A DNA stretch of 39,146 nucleotides from a virus. Where the stretch lies: IMG/VR virus record IMGVR_UViG_3300042904_000239, positions 1 through 39,146 of that record, one strand, 5' to 3'. This document shows positions 7,128-13,066 of this stretch, piece after piece. Below the pieces are notes generated by a model, which saw only the letters and a program-made list of their open reading frames with translations, was not told the DNA's origin and did no database searches. The position numbers and the translations under genes were made by a program. The stretch's first letter is position 1. The number at the start of each line of letters is the position of its first letter.

Positions 7128-7533
7128 GGACTTGTGAGGCTTCTACGGTGACAGGCGTTGGGGCTGGCTTATTCGCCCCTATTGCGATAGACGCCCAAGG
7201 GGGTAGGGGAATCTCCACCTTCACAGGGGCTTGACGTTGTTCAGTCTGTTTACCAGACGCGCCTAATAGGTCAATGAGTTGTTCACGCGCCTTCGCTCGG
7301 GCGCTGTGATCCGGTTGTTTATGCACGTCCACGAGCTTCCCGAAGGCCCACCCCGGCGTCTCCTTCTCAGCGTCTAATCCATCAACGGCGGACTCAATCA
7401 CCGCTTTCATAATCTCAACCTGTTGAGAGTGATCGAAGCCCGCTGCATCCAGTAAGTCATTACGCAACTGAGCCGCGTTGAGTGGGGCGAGTCTATCGGT
7501 GTGGCCCTTCGTAAGGGCTTTCTGTTCACTCAT
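7084..7533 (-). CDS. 149-aa phage protein, possibly DNA-packaging or replication accessory
   Basis: Starts MSEQKALTKGHTDRLAPLNA; helical N-terminal two thirds, then a Pro/Val-rich tail (VKVEIPLPPWASIAI, KPAPTPVTVEA). The segment HSARAKAREQLIDLLGASGK resembles the 'R-x-(K/R)-A-x-E-x-L-x-x-L' tail of some small terminase subunits. That is weak evidence, and the gene is separated from the large terminase by about 1.3 kb. The ATG overlaps the stop of the 51-aa gene upstream (ATGA). Its last codons contain one copy of the GAAATCCCAT repeat, so coding and cis-acting functions overlap here. Confidence 0.7.
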   Translation of the reverse strand: MSEQKALTKGHTDRLAPLNAAQLRNDLLDAAGFDHSQQVEIMKAVIESAVDGLDAEKETPGWAFGKLVDVHKQPDHSARAKAREQLIDLLGASGKQTEQRQAPVKVEIPLPPWASIAIGANKPAPTPVTVEASQVREIPSVLDERETNP

Positions 7534-7685
7534 AGAACAACGCTACCAAAGATGGTGAGTTCGTCTAAATCTATTTTACGCACTTCCTGCTCTAGCCGAC
7601 GCGCCACGGCGTCGAGCCATTGAATACCTTCAGGTGTGTTTAATGACTCATCATTCGGGTGAAGCGTAATCGTTATATCGTTCAT
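7530..7685 (-). CDS. 51-aa hypothetical protein
   Basis: MNDITITLHPNDESLNTPEG... ending LTIFGSVVL. A perfect Shine-Dalgarno AAGGAGGTG precedes the ATG by a short spacer, and the TGA overlaps the next gene's ATG (ATGA). Acidic, probably one helix with short strands. No family was recognised. The ribosome-binding site and coupling make it a confident real gene. Confidence 0.75.
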   Translation of the reverse strand: MNDITITLHPNDESLNTPEGIQWLDAVARRLEQEVRKIDLDELTIFGSVVL

Positions 7686-7694
7686 AACACCTCC

Positions 7695-7916
7695 TTAGTG
7701 ATCCCCCTTATTATCAAGTCCTGTGTAATCATTCAATATACCTTTCAAGACGTGTAACTCATGCGTCAATGTTCCAGGGAGACACCGTAGCTCTTTGTGT
7801 AACGCCGTCGCGTCACTCGGGCCATACACGATAATCAGCGAGTCGTCAAGGATGGTCGGAGTTAAGGGGGGTGAGGGTGTCGGGTTTGGGGGGAATGACG
7901 AAGGGTCGGAGGACAT
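7695..7916 (-). CDS. 73-aa hypothetical protein
   Basis: The first ~20 residues (MSSDPSSFPPNPTPSPPLTP) are Pro/Ser rich because they are read out of frame over the end of the HTH gene, a 71-base overlap. The rest (ILDDSLIIVYGPSDATALHK and on) looks like a small folded alpha/beta domain ending TGLDNKGDH. The true start could be internal. No family was recognised. It lies just before the well-supported 51-aa gene. Confidence 0.5.
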   Translation of the reverse strand: MSSDPSSFPPNPTPSPPLTPTILDDSLIIVYGPSDATALHKELRCLPGTLTHELHVLKGILNDYTGLDNKGDH

Positions 7917-8178
7917 TCGCTAACCCTGGACCTTTCAGTAAGCGTGATCTAATTAACATGATTTCTTCAGCACTGAGGAGACGTTTCTTCACACCAGGAC
8001 GCCCGAAACGCCGATACACCGCGGGGTGTTCGGCCTTGTGGTTTTTGAGGTAGTAGTGAAGCGCGTCGTACGTACAGGGGATAAGTTGAGCCGCTAAGCG
8101 TAAGTCGTAGAGAGGAACAACGGGTAGGACGCGGGTAATATCCACGCTCCCCGTGACCTCAACGTATTGAAGTGACAT
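7846..8178 (-). CDS. Helix-turn-helix DNA-binding protein
   Basis: 110 residues. The segment VPLYDLRLAAQLIPCTYDAL followed by HYYLKNH (about residues 21-47) and RRFGRPGVKKRLLSAEEI (56-73) has the pattern of MerR/excisionase-like winged HTH proteins: a recognition helix, a basic wing with PG, then an 'L-S-x-E-E-I' helix. It may be an excisionase or a lysis-lysogeny regulator. The GTTAGTAAAC operator-like motif lies 4 bases before its ATG, overlapping the ribosome-binding region, so autoregulation is plausible. The precise role is inferred. Confidence 0.6.
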   Translation of the reverse strand: MSLQYVEVTGSVDITRVLPVVPLYDLRLAAQLIPCTYDALHYYLKNHKAEHPAVYRRFGRPGVKKRLLSAEEIMLIRSRLLKGPGLANVLRPFVIPPKPDTLTPLNSDHP

Positions 8179-8182
8179 GGGG

Positions 8183-8192
8183 GTTAGTAAAC
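8183..8192. promoter_or_regulatory. GTTAGTAAAC operator-like motif, copy 2
   Basis: GGTTAGTAAACC here immediately precedes the ATG of the leftward HTH gene. Too close to the start codon to be a promoter core, but well placed for translational or transcriptional blocking. Confidence 0.45.
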
Positions 8193-8212
8193 CGTGGGGG
8201 GATTACTTCTGC

Positions 8213-8428
8213 TTATCGTGCGTTTGCCCGTTTAAGGGGAAACGTGGGGCGTAGATTGCCGTCTACGCCACCCGCACTTTCTACGGCCTCGAAGTAGAAA
8301 CGCATGGCCGCATTCACGATCATGGACATGGGGAGTAATGGGTAACTTCGCATGAACGTGTCGAGTTCAGCGAGAATATCATCATCGAGGTAAATACTTT
8401 TCTGATTCACGCGTCGTTTCTTGCCCAC
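8213..8428 (-). CDS. Ribbon-helix-helix (CopG/Arc-like) regulator
   Basis: 71 residues. Start chosen at GTG 8426-8428, preceded by AGGAGGTGGAAG; the ATG at 8443 would put this Shine-Dalgarno inside the gene. After a basic N-terminus (GKKRRVNQ) come the strand KSIYL, the helix DDDILAELDTFMRSY and the helix PMSMIVNAAMRFYFEAVES, the RHH fold of small dimeric DNA-binding proteins. The inverted repeat GTAACCTAG/CTAGGTTAC about 50-90 bases upstream is a candidate autoregulatory operator. It faces away from the integrase, so it may control the lysogeny region. Confidence 0.65.
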   Translation of the reverse strand: MGKKRRVNQKSIYLDDDILAELDTFMRSYPLLPMSMIVNAAMRFYFEAVESAGGVDGNLRPTFPLKRANAR

Positions 8429-8474
8429 CTTCCACCTCCTCATTAGGGTGTTCGCCTTAATCCATTGTCTGACT

Positions 8475-8518
8475 GTAACCTAGCCCACAGTCTATCTGCA
8501 ATACCCTAACTAGGTTAC
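8475..8518. promoter_or_regulatory. 9-bp inverted repeat upstream of the RHH gene
   Basis: GTAACCTAG (8475-8483) and CTAGGTTAC (8510-8518) are perfect reverse complements with 26 bases between them. The pair lies in the presumed promoter region of the leftward RHH gene, as expected for a dimer-binding operator. Confidence 0.5.
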
Positions 8519-8530
8519 GTATTTCCGCAT

Positions 8531-8548
8531 ACTAGGGGACGCCCTAGT
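8531..8548. promoter_or_regulatory. 18-bp palindrome with CTAGGG arms
   Basis: ACTAGGG (8531-8537), spacer GACG, CCCTAGT (8542-8548). The arms share CTAGG with the neighbouring 9-bp repeat, suggesting the same binding protein (RHH or integrase arm sites). It lies just upstream of the promoter at 8568. Confidence 0.45.
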
Positions 8549-8567
8549 TGTGCTTCACTTAACGTAC

Positions 8568-8596
8568 TTGACATTCACAGACATTACGTGTACAAC
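8568..8596 (+). promoter_or_regulatory. Rightward sigma-70-type promoter
   Basis: TTGACA (8568-8573), a 17-base spacer and TACAAC (8591-8596) form a perfect -35 and a fair -10. It points toward the attP/integrase side, but no ORF follows for about 470 bases. It may drive a non-coding RNA or a long leader of the integrase transcript. Confidence 0.55.
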
Positions 8597-8602
8597 TACT
8601 TA

Positions 8603-8760
8603 CTACATGCTAACCCATAGGAGCATATCACGGCGTAGAAGCGGCTAGGGACGCCGACTCCCACCCAGTCAACACCTGGGGCCTAGAGTAGACAGGACGA
8701 GGCAGCTACCAGTAATGGGAGCCTCGCACCTGGAAAACGCACGAGGTTGTATAACGTGAT
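8603..8760 (+). ncRNA. Possible structured RNA upstream of attP
   Basis: The stretch after the 8568 promoter has no ORF but three successive hairpins: CGGCGT 8631-8636 with ACGCCG 8651-8656; ACTC/GAGT (8657-8660, 8686-8689) enclosing CCCAG/CTGGG (8664-8668, 8676-8680); CGAGGC 8698-8703 with GCCTCG 8721-8726. Bases to the left of 8603 are promoter and no T-run terminator is seen, so the 3' end is a guess. It is part of the 640-base gene-free stretch 8429-9069. It could also be integrase-binding DNA rather than RNA. Confidence 0.3.
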
Positions 8761-8895
8761 CGGACGATAATACATCTTGTTAGTGATACTGTGAGTGAAT
8801 CACTTCTCGTACTAGGTAATCCCCTAAATACAGACTGTGATACTACTCACAGAAAAGTAGACAGCGCGGAATGAAGTAGAGTAAGGTGGAGTCTA

Positions 8896-8945
8896 CTAGC
8901 CTTCTAAGCTGAGGGTCGGAAGTTCAAGTCTTCCCGGGCGCACCA
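8896..8945 (+). other. attP: attP core: 3' half of a tRNA-Arg(UCU) gene
   Basis: The sequence reads as anticodon loop CTTCTAA (8901-8907, anticodon TCT), stem GCTGA (8908-8912), variable GGGTC, T-arm GGAAG/TTCAAGT/CTTCC (8918-8934), acceptor strand CGGGCGC, discriminator A and CCA (8943-8945). The 5' half (GCGCCCG... and D-arm) is absent upstream, and the 5' anticodon strand CTAGC does not fully pair. It is therefore a tRNA fragment, as carried by phages that integrate into a tRNA 3' end and restore it. It lies 125 bases before the integrase start with phage genes on both sides. Apparent ORFs across it are spurious. Confidence 0.85.
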
Positions 8946-9069
8946 GTACAACAGAGTACGACGTACGCCCACCCTCAGTTTCCCCTAGACAATCAAGGCT
9001 AGTGCGGGGTATACATGGAGTGAATGTATTCCACGCTACACTTACTTCACTACGTGTCAAGGGGGTGTT

Positions 9070-9888
9070 ATGCAGCTTAAGACGTTCATCTACGAGCGGT
9101 ATTGGCCCACGATTAAACCCACATTGTCTCCGAAGTGGCAACAGCACACGGAACACTTGTTTAAGTTGATTGTGGGGAGGTTGGGGGAGTTTGACGTGAG
9201 CGACATTCCATTGGAGTACGTAGACGGATGGTGGTCGTACCTGCAAACGCTCTACGACACACCAGTCACACCAAACAAAGCGTTAGTGAGAGCCAAGCAC
9301 ATAATGAAGGTCGCTATCCGTTGGAAGCTCGCCCCGAGTAATCCCTTTCTCGATATTCGTAAGCTCAAAGAACCTGAACGGAAGTTTACGCCCATCAGTG
9401 ACGTAGTACACGAGACGTTATTCAATGACGCGTCCCCGAGACTCCAATGGTATCTCGTGTTTGCGCGTTATACCGGCGCACGTCTCTCGTCGTTAGCCAA
9501 ACTTGAAAGGAGGGATGTTAACCTTGAACGGAATACGGTTACTTTCAGGCGGACAAAGAATGGCGAAGATTACACAATACCTCTACATCCTAAGTTACGT
9601 CCTTGGTGTGAACGTCAGAGTGGGCAAACACCGACGGCGAAGGTGCTTCCTCAATACGCGGACCCACACGCTGTTAGTCAACTGTTCCGACGCCTTAAAA
9701 AGCGGCACGGCGTAGAGGGATTTCGGTTTCACGATTTCCGGCATAACGTCGGCACCAAGTTAGCTGAGGCGGGTCTCGACGTGAAAGGACGCATGCAGTT
9801 ACTAGGACATAAAGACTCACGCATGGCGATGAGGTACACCCACATCGCAGAAGACGTGTTAGGGAAAGCAATGGAGGCCGCACTATGA
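9070..9888 (+). CDS. int: Tyrosine-family integrase
   Basis: 272 residues. Site-specific recombinase for insertion into and excision from the host tRNA-Arg gene. The N-terminal SAM-like core-binding domain (about 1-100) is followed by the catalytic domain with Arg138 (TGARLSSL), Lys163 (RTKNGEDY), His221-x2-Arg224 (HDFRH), His247 (LLGHKD) and the nucleophile Tyr256 (MRYTH), all in the expected order. No separate arm-binding N-terminal domain is evident, making it short. AAGGGGGTG precedes the ATG. attP lies directly upstream. The stop overlaps the next gene's start by 4 bases, so it is co-transcribed with the early genes. Confidence 0.96.
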   Translation: MQLKTFIYERYWPTIKPTLSPKWQQHTEHLFKLIVGRLGEFDVSDIPLEYVDGWWSYLQTLYDTPVTPNKALVRAKHIMKVAIRWKLAPSNPFLDIRKLKEPERKFTPISDVVHETLFNDASPRLQWYLVFARYTGARLSSLAKLERRDVNLERNTVTFRRTKNGEDYTIPLHPKLRPWCERQSGQTPTAKVLPQYADPHAVSQLFRRLKKRHGVEGFRFHDFRHNVGTKLAEAGLDVKGRMQLLGHKDSRMAMRYTHIAEDVLGKAMEAAL

Positions 9889-10196
9889 CTACCACCGCCG
9901 CGAAGGGAGCGCATACGCCGACACCTTGGCATAGGGAAATGGTTGCACCTAGTAACTTTCAAAAGAATGGCAAGCGTATACGCGATGCAAATAACCAGGT
10001 AGTTGCGAGCATTGCCACTCGCAAATTTGCCCGTGACGAGGAGGAGGTTCTAGCTACAATCGTCAACGCCGTCAACTGCCACGCTGACTTGCTGGAGGCG
10101 CTGGAAGATGCATGCACGACCTATGCTTTTTACGGCGCACAGCCACCAGAGAAATGGTTAAAGGCTGTTCAAAAAGCCCGCACAGGAGGAGGGTAA
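9885..10196 (+). CDS. Conserved phage hypothetical protein (HTPTPW type)
   Basis: 103 residues. It has the recurring phage/plasmid layout: HTPTPWH near the N-terminus, a short 'I-R-D-A-N-N-Q-V-V-A' strand pair, then N-A-V-N...LLEALEDA and a helical tail. Members of this family are common in phages of Gram-negative bacteria, but the role is unknown. It overlaps the integrase stop by 4 bases. Confidence 0.75.
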   Translation: MTTTAAKGAHTPTPWHREMVAPSNFQKNGKRIRDANNQVVASIATRKFARDEEEVLATIVNAVNCHADLLEALEDACTTYAFYGAQPPEKWLKAVQKARTGGG

Positions 10197-10199
10197 CTA

Positions 10200-10367
10200 A
10201 TGTCCACGCTCGAACTAAAAGCCGCCGTTGAACGTCGTGAATACTTTCTACAGATGGTTGCACTACTGGAAGAATTGAGCGAGAACATCGAAACCGGCAA
10301 CCTCGCGGCGTGTCGGTTTATCAATATGGACGTGAAGAAGTTGTTGACGAAGGTGCGGAAGGCGTAA
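10200..10367 (+). CDS. 55-aa helical hypothetical protein
   Basis: MSTLELKAAVERREYFLQMV... ending KKLLTKVRKA. Preceded by GGAGGAGGG, placed three bases after the upstream stop. Heptad-like leucines suggest a short coiled coil. No family was recognised. A terminator follows 27 bases downstream, so it closes the integrase transcription unit. Confidence 0.7.
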   Translation: MSTLELKAAVERREYFLQMVALLEELSENIETGNLAACRFINMDVKKLLTKVRKA

Positions 10368-10393
10368 CACGGGTTCGATAGTTAGTCTAACTG

Positions 10394-10426
10394 GGGCGTT
10401 GGGGAAACCTGACGCCCTTTTTGTTT
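10394..10426 (+). terminator. Rho-independent terminator after the integrase unit
   Basis: GGGCGT (10394-10399) pairs with ACGCCC (10412-10417), followed by TTTTTGTTT. The 13 bases CTTTTTGTTTGTC recur exactly at the terminator near 23655. The next gene starts only 17 bases later, leaving no room for a promoter, so read-through or antitermination is implied. Confidence 0.82.
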
Positions 10427-10442
10427 GTCCAAAGGAGGGGCG

Positions 10443-10661
10443 ATGGACGAGAAAGCGTTGTGTGTGATCTTAGCGGAACGGTTGCAAGGGTTGAAGGACG
10501 CGATTGAAGCGAACCCGTGGAGTCATTACGCGGATAACTACAAACGGATGGACGTAGAGCTACGGCGTTCAGAAGCGGTGTTGAACATTGCGAAAGGGAA
10601 AGGGGTGAACTATGGAAGCAACGATTTTCACATTCGCATGTGCGGTGCCAGTGGTGCTTAG
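10443..10661 (+). CDS. 72-aa hypothetical protein
   Basis: Start ATG 10443 is set by AAAGGAGGGG just upstream. The protein (MDEKALCVILAERLQGLKDA...) is helical and charged in its first 55 residues; the last ~17 are read over the start of the 29-aa membrane ORF in another frame. No family was recognised. It begins directly behind a terminator. Confidence 0.65.
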   Translation: MDEKALCVILAERLQGLKDAIEANPWSHYADNYKRMDVELRRSEAVLNIAKGKGVNYGSNDFHIRMCGASGA

Positions 10662-10701
10662 TGTCGTAATGATCGTAGTCAACTGGTTGGTTGAGTATTA
10701 A
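10612..10701 (+). CDS. 29-aa single-span membrane microprotein
   Basis: MEATIFTFACAVPVVLSVVM followed by IVVNWLVEY: nearly the whole peptide is one transmembrane helix with an acidic N-terminal residue. AAGGGGTG lies before the ATG. It overlaps the 10443 gene by 50 bases and ends 3 bases before the Tat-signal ORF, so the three are translationally linked. Function unknown. Confidence 0.55.
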   Translation: MEATIFTFACAVPVVLSVVMIVVNWLVEY

Positions 10702-10704
10702 CTT

Positions 10705-10848
10705 ATGCCACTTTTTCTCAGTCGGAGACAATTCTTAAAAGTGTCGGTGGGCACAGTCGCATGTTACGCGATTGCCGATAAGGTTATAGCGTTGACTACG
10801 CTACAACCAGTGAACGGGCTTAACCTATTCAAAGGAGGGGCGTCCTAA
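10705..10848 (+). CDS. 47-aa microprotein consisting mainly of a Tat signal peptide
   Basis: The N-terminus MPLFLSRRQFLKVSVGTVAC contains SRRQFLK (residues 6-12), an exact match to the twin-arginine consensus S-R-R-x-F-L-K, followed by a moderately hydrophobic stretch to about residue 30 and a 17-residue tail (TTLQPVNGLNLFKGGAS). Known Tat signals precede folded, often cofactor-containing proteins; here there is no mature domain. It is flanked by a membrane microprotein and the 86-aa gene, whose ATG overlaps its stop (TAATG). It could occupy or tag the Tat translocon, or be a remnant of a larger exported protein. Confidence 0.55.
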   Translation: MPLFLSRRQFLKVSVGTVACYAIADKVIALTTLQPVNGLNLFKGGAS

Positions 10849-11108
10849 TGATGGTGGTCAATATCAAGAACCTCGACACAGCACGAACGATGGTCCGTCA
10901 GTTGGCGGTGCGGCAACTCGTGACGGGTCTCATCCGTCAATACGGCTTCGATGAGTTAATGACGGGCGTGCATTACTGTTACCGGGAGAACGTGTTAGCG
11001 CCGTCTCGCCATAACCCCGAAGTGCAACGTCGGGCGGCGGTATTAGATGAGGCAATCCGTAACCTTCAACTCTCAAAAGGGGGCAACGATGAAGCTCACA
11101 CCTCATAG
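10848..11108 (+). CDS. 86-aa hypothetical protein
   Basis: Start at ATG 10848 (or the adjacent ATG 10851) after AAAGGAGGGGC; TAATG coupling with the preceding ORF. The sequence (NIKNLDTARTMVRQLAVRQLV, RQYGFDELMTGVHYC) is helical and Arg-rich. No family was recognised. Its end overlaps the next gene's start by 20 bases. Confidence 0.7.
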   Translation: MMVVNIKNLDTARTMVRQLAVRQLVTGLIRQYGFDELMTGVHYCYRENVLAPSRHNPEVQRRAAVLDEAIRNLQLSKGGNDEAHTS

Positions 11109-11262
11109 TCAGTACGACGAAACACCGCAAGTCCTCGATAGCCGTCTCTATTACGACACGAAGGAGAAGGTGTATCTGTACCACGAAAAGGGTCAACTCG
11201 TGGGGGCGTATAACACGTTTGCAGACGCGGCGAAACAACTTAGCCAGAGGGGGAACTCATGA
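11089..11262 (+). CDS. 57-aa hypothetical protein
   Basis: Start ATG 11089 chosen because AAAGGGGGC precedes it; an earlier in-frame start at 11047 lies deep in the upstream gene. MKLTPHSQYDETPQVLDSRL, then YYDTKEKVYLYHEKGQLVGA: a beta-hairpin-like middle ending in a helix. No family was recognised. Stop overlaps the next ATG (ATGA). Confidence 0.65.
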   Translation: MKLTPHSQYDETPQVLDSRLYYDTKEKVYLYHEKGQLVGAYNTFADAAKQLSQRGNS

Positions 11263-11621
11263 AGTTGTCGGAAGCTATTTTGTTAGGGAGTATTGGGACA
11301 CCACAAGCATTTTGCGAGAGTCGGCCAGAGGAAGAAACAGCGTGCGCCTTAGAAGCTGCGGCGTTGGCTATTGGGGTGCCTAAAAGATTGTGGGGAGTGC
11401 TTGATCGTCATTGGCCGTGGATAAATCGGGCGGCTACATGTCCACACAGGGGAGAATGTGACTTTAACAGGGTGGACCGCGATGTAAGTCAAGTTATATG
11501 GCACCTTAACGACCAACACCATTGGCCGCGGCCCCAAATCGCCGCATGGGTCGCTACTATCGAACCCCAAGACACTCCCGTTGAAGCCGAAAAGGTAGAG
11601 CATGACCGAACCCGAGTTTGA
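11259..11621 (+). CDS. Conserved phage/prophage protein (MKLSEAILLGS family)
   Basis: 120 residues. It begins MKLSEAILLGSIGTPQAF and later has ALEAAALAIG, CPHRGEC (about 68-74) and VIWHLNDQHHWPRPQIAAWV. The same arrangement (MKLSEA start, Ala-rich middle, Cys pair, 'HLND-x-H-x-W-x-x-x-Q-I-A-x-W-V' end) is widespread in phages, with no established function. The Cys/His residues could bind zinc. It overlaps its neighbours on both sides (4 and 20 bases). Confidence 0.75.
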   Translation: MKLSEAILLGSIGTPQAFCESRPEEETACALEAAALAIGVPKRLWGVLDRHWPWINRAATCPHRGECDFNRVDRDVSQVIWHLNDQHHWPRPQIAAWVATIEPQDTPVEAEKVEHDRTRV

Positions 11622-12183
11622 AGCCCTTTACCTCAAACACCGGGCGGATTGGCTCACCCTCGCACGGAAGCTCACGAAGAACAGCGCCGTAGCAGAGGAC
11701 GTACTCTCCGAGGTGATGGTGATTGTCGCCAGTGAGGGGTTAGCGAAGTTTCAGATTAACGAGAACCCCGAAGCGTGGATACGGCAACGCCTCGTGTGGT
11801 ACGTGAAGCGTTTTATATGGTTGAATCCAAAGAACGTTGACTCGATGGAACAGAATACGGTGAGTATGACGGGGTACGAGAACGTCCTCCCCATCAAACC
11901 CCCAGTAGACGACGAAAGAACAACGCCCCTCGAAGGGCCACTTCGAAGGGCGTTAGACTCTCTCGACGTTGTGCAACAGGATATTATCTGTCTACGCGTC
12001 TTTGCGAAGATGTCATATCCTGAAATTGGAAGGATACTCAGCCTCCAACCGGATCAAGCGCGGAAGGCGTACAACCGGGCACTCCCGAGGCTTCAATTAG
12101 CGTTGGAGAGTGTCGGCATTTCAGCCCAGACATGCGGCGGAAGTATGCTGAACGCGATAACCCAAACCGAGTCTTCACGATAG
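11602..12183 (+). CDS. ECF-like RNA polymerase sigma factor
   Basis: 193 residues. Region 2 is about residues 6-72 (AEDVLSEVMVIVASEG core contact helix; NPEAWIRQRLVWYVKRFIWL at -10 recognition). A linker follows, then region 4 at about 113-168 (RRALDSLDVVQQDIICLRVF then MSYPEIGRILSLQPDQARKA), a standard -35-binding HTH. With no phage RNA polymerase visible, this is the best candidate for redirecting host polymerase, probably to the leftward late genes. It starts within the preceding gene and its 3' end overlaps the convergent ATPase gene by 146 bases, so both strands are coding there. Confidence 0.82.
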   Translation: MTEPEFEALYLKHRADWLTLARKLTKNSAVAEDVLSEVMVIVASEGLAKFQINENPEAWIRQRLVWYVKRFIWLNPKNVDSMEQNTVSMTGYENVLPIKPPVDDERTTPLEGPLRRALDSLDVVQQDIICLRVFAKMSYPEIGRILSLQPDQARKAYNRALPRLQLALESVGISAQTCGGSMLNAITQTESSR

Positions 12184-13027
12184 GAGCCAACTGACTATGA
12201 GACTGGCCGGGGAACTCGTCACATAAATGGACAAGTTTCTCGGCCTCGTCTCGTATCTCACTCTCTTGTGGAAACACGAACAACCCCGTTTCACTGTCCC
12301 GTATCGCCTGTAACTTAATATCCTCATCGAATCGTGACTCCGCCCAAAACAACGCTTGGTTGTCCCCCGTGGGCCAAAACAACCAATTCGCGTCCACTTC
12401 ACCCCCAATGAACCCCGACCCTCGACCTGCAGTAGACGGGCGGGGAATGTACCCCGTAGACTTTTTCTCCTTATCATCAGACACCGTAATCCCCGCACCT
12501 TTCGCGGTGTGGTGAACGACAATAAGCGTAATCCCCTCGAAGATCGCGTTCAACACGTCCCATATACGCTTACAGTCTCGGGCGGTGTTCTCGTCGAGGT
12601 GGTGAATCTTCGAGAGTACGTCCAATACCACAAGTTTCGGTTCGACACGCGCAACAAGTTTATTGAGAAGCGTCTTACACCGATCGTTCATTAAGTCGAA
12701 AGGCTTCTCAACGGTAGCGGGGTGGACCTTCACAATATCCCCCGAGAGGTCCACGCCGTTCACGTCCAAGTCGTCAAGTCGTTCTTTCCATATTGAATCG
12801 GGCGTGTCGAATTGGAGATACAACACGCGCCCCTGTTTCGTCTCACGCCCTAAAAACGGTCTCCCTTGAGCAACCGCTAAAGCAATCTGAAACGCGAGAA
12901 ACGACTTACCCGCCTTGGCTGGACCCACGAGAGCAATACGCGCACGTTCGGGAATAAGGCGATGAACAAGGTAGGGAACAGACAAAGCTGGTAGCTTCCG
13001 ATACTCAGCGAGCGAAATCGGTTCCAA
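12038..13027 (-). CDS. RepA-like RecA-fold ATPase (AAA_25 type), replicative helicase or loader
   Basis: 329 residues. Walker A GPAKAGKS (35-42), Walker B LVVLDV (132-137), sensor HH (172-173) and a GRGSG segment (201-205) likely giving the arginine finger: the order seen in hexameric RepA-like helicases. The C-terminal part (about 265-305, HSQLAPIVKTRFGLSRSAYF) looks like a winged helix. Start is TTG 13025-13027, the only reasonable one, with GGGGG about 5 bases before it. It is transcribed leftward, opposite to all other replication genes, and the GTTAGTAAAC motif lies 30 bases upstream, so it may be separately regulated. Confidence 0.85.
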   Translation of the reverse strand: MEPISLAEYRKLPALSVPYLVHRLIPERARIALVGPAKAGKSFLAFQIALAVAQGRPFLGRETKQGRVLYLQFDTPDSIWKERLDDLDVNGVDLSGDIVKVHPATVEKPFDLMNDRCKTLLNKLVARVEPKLVVLDVLSKIHHLDENTARDCKRIWDVLNAIFEGITLIVVHHTAKGAGITVSDDKEKKSTGYIPRPSTAGRGSGFIGGEVDANWLFWPTGDNQALFWAESRFDEDIKLQAIRDSETGLFVFPQESEIRDEAEKLVHLCDEFPGQSHSQLAPIVKTRFGLSRSAYFRRMSGLKCRHSPTLIEASGVPGCTPSALDPVGG

Positions 13028-13056
13028 GTAACCCCCATTAAAGTGTTTGCGAGGCG

Positions 13057-13066
13057 GTTAGTAAAC
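13057..13066. promoter_or_regulatory. GTTAGTAAAC operator-like motif, copy 3
   Basis: GGCGGTTAGTAAACCA lies in the 106-base divergent gap between the ATPase gene (minus) and the nuclease gene (plus), where one bound regulator could control both. The core is identical to copies at 6179 and 8183. Confidence 0.5.

Noticed and set aside
8444-8509. Possible small ORF ending in TAATG before the RHH gene
   Set aside because: The frame has no ATG, GTG or TTG start between its stops.
8896-9246. Minus-strand ORF ending RPGRLELPTLSLEG
   Set aside because: This is the well-known spurious translation of a tRNA 3' end, and it is antisense to the integrase.
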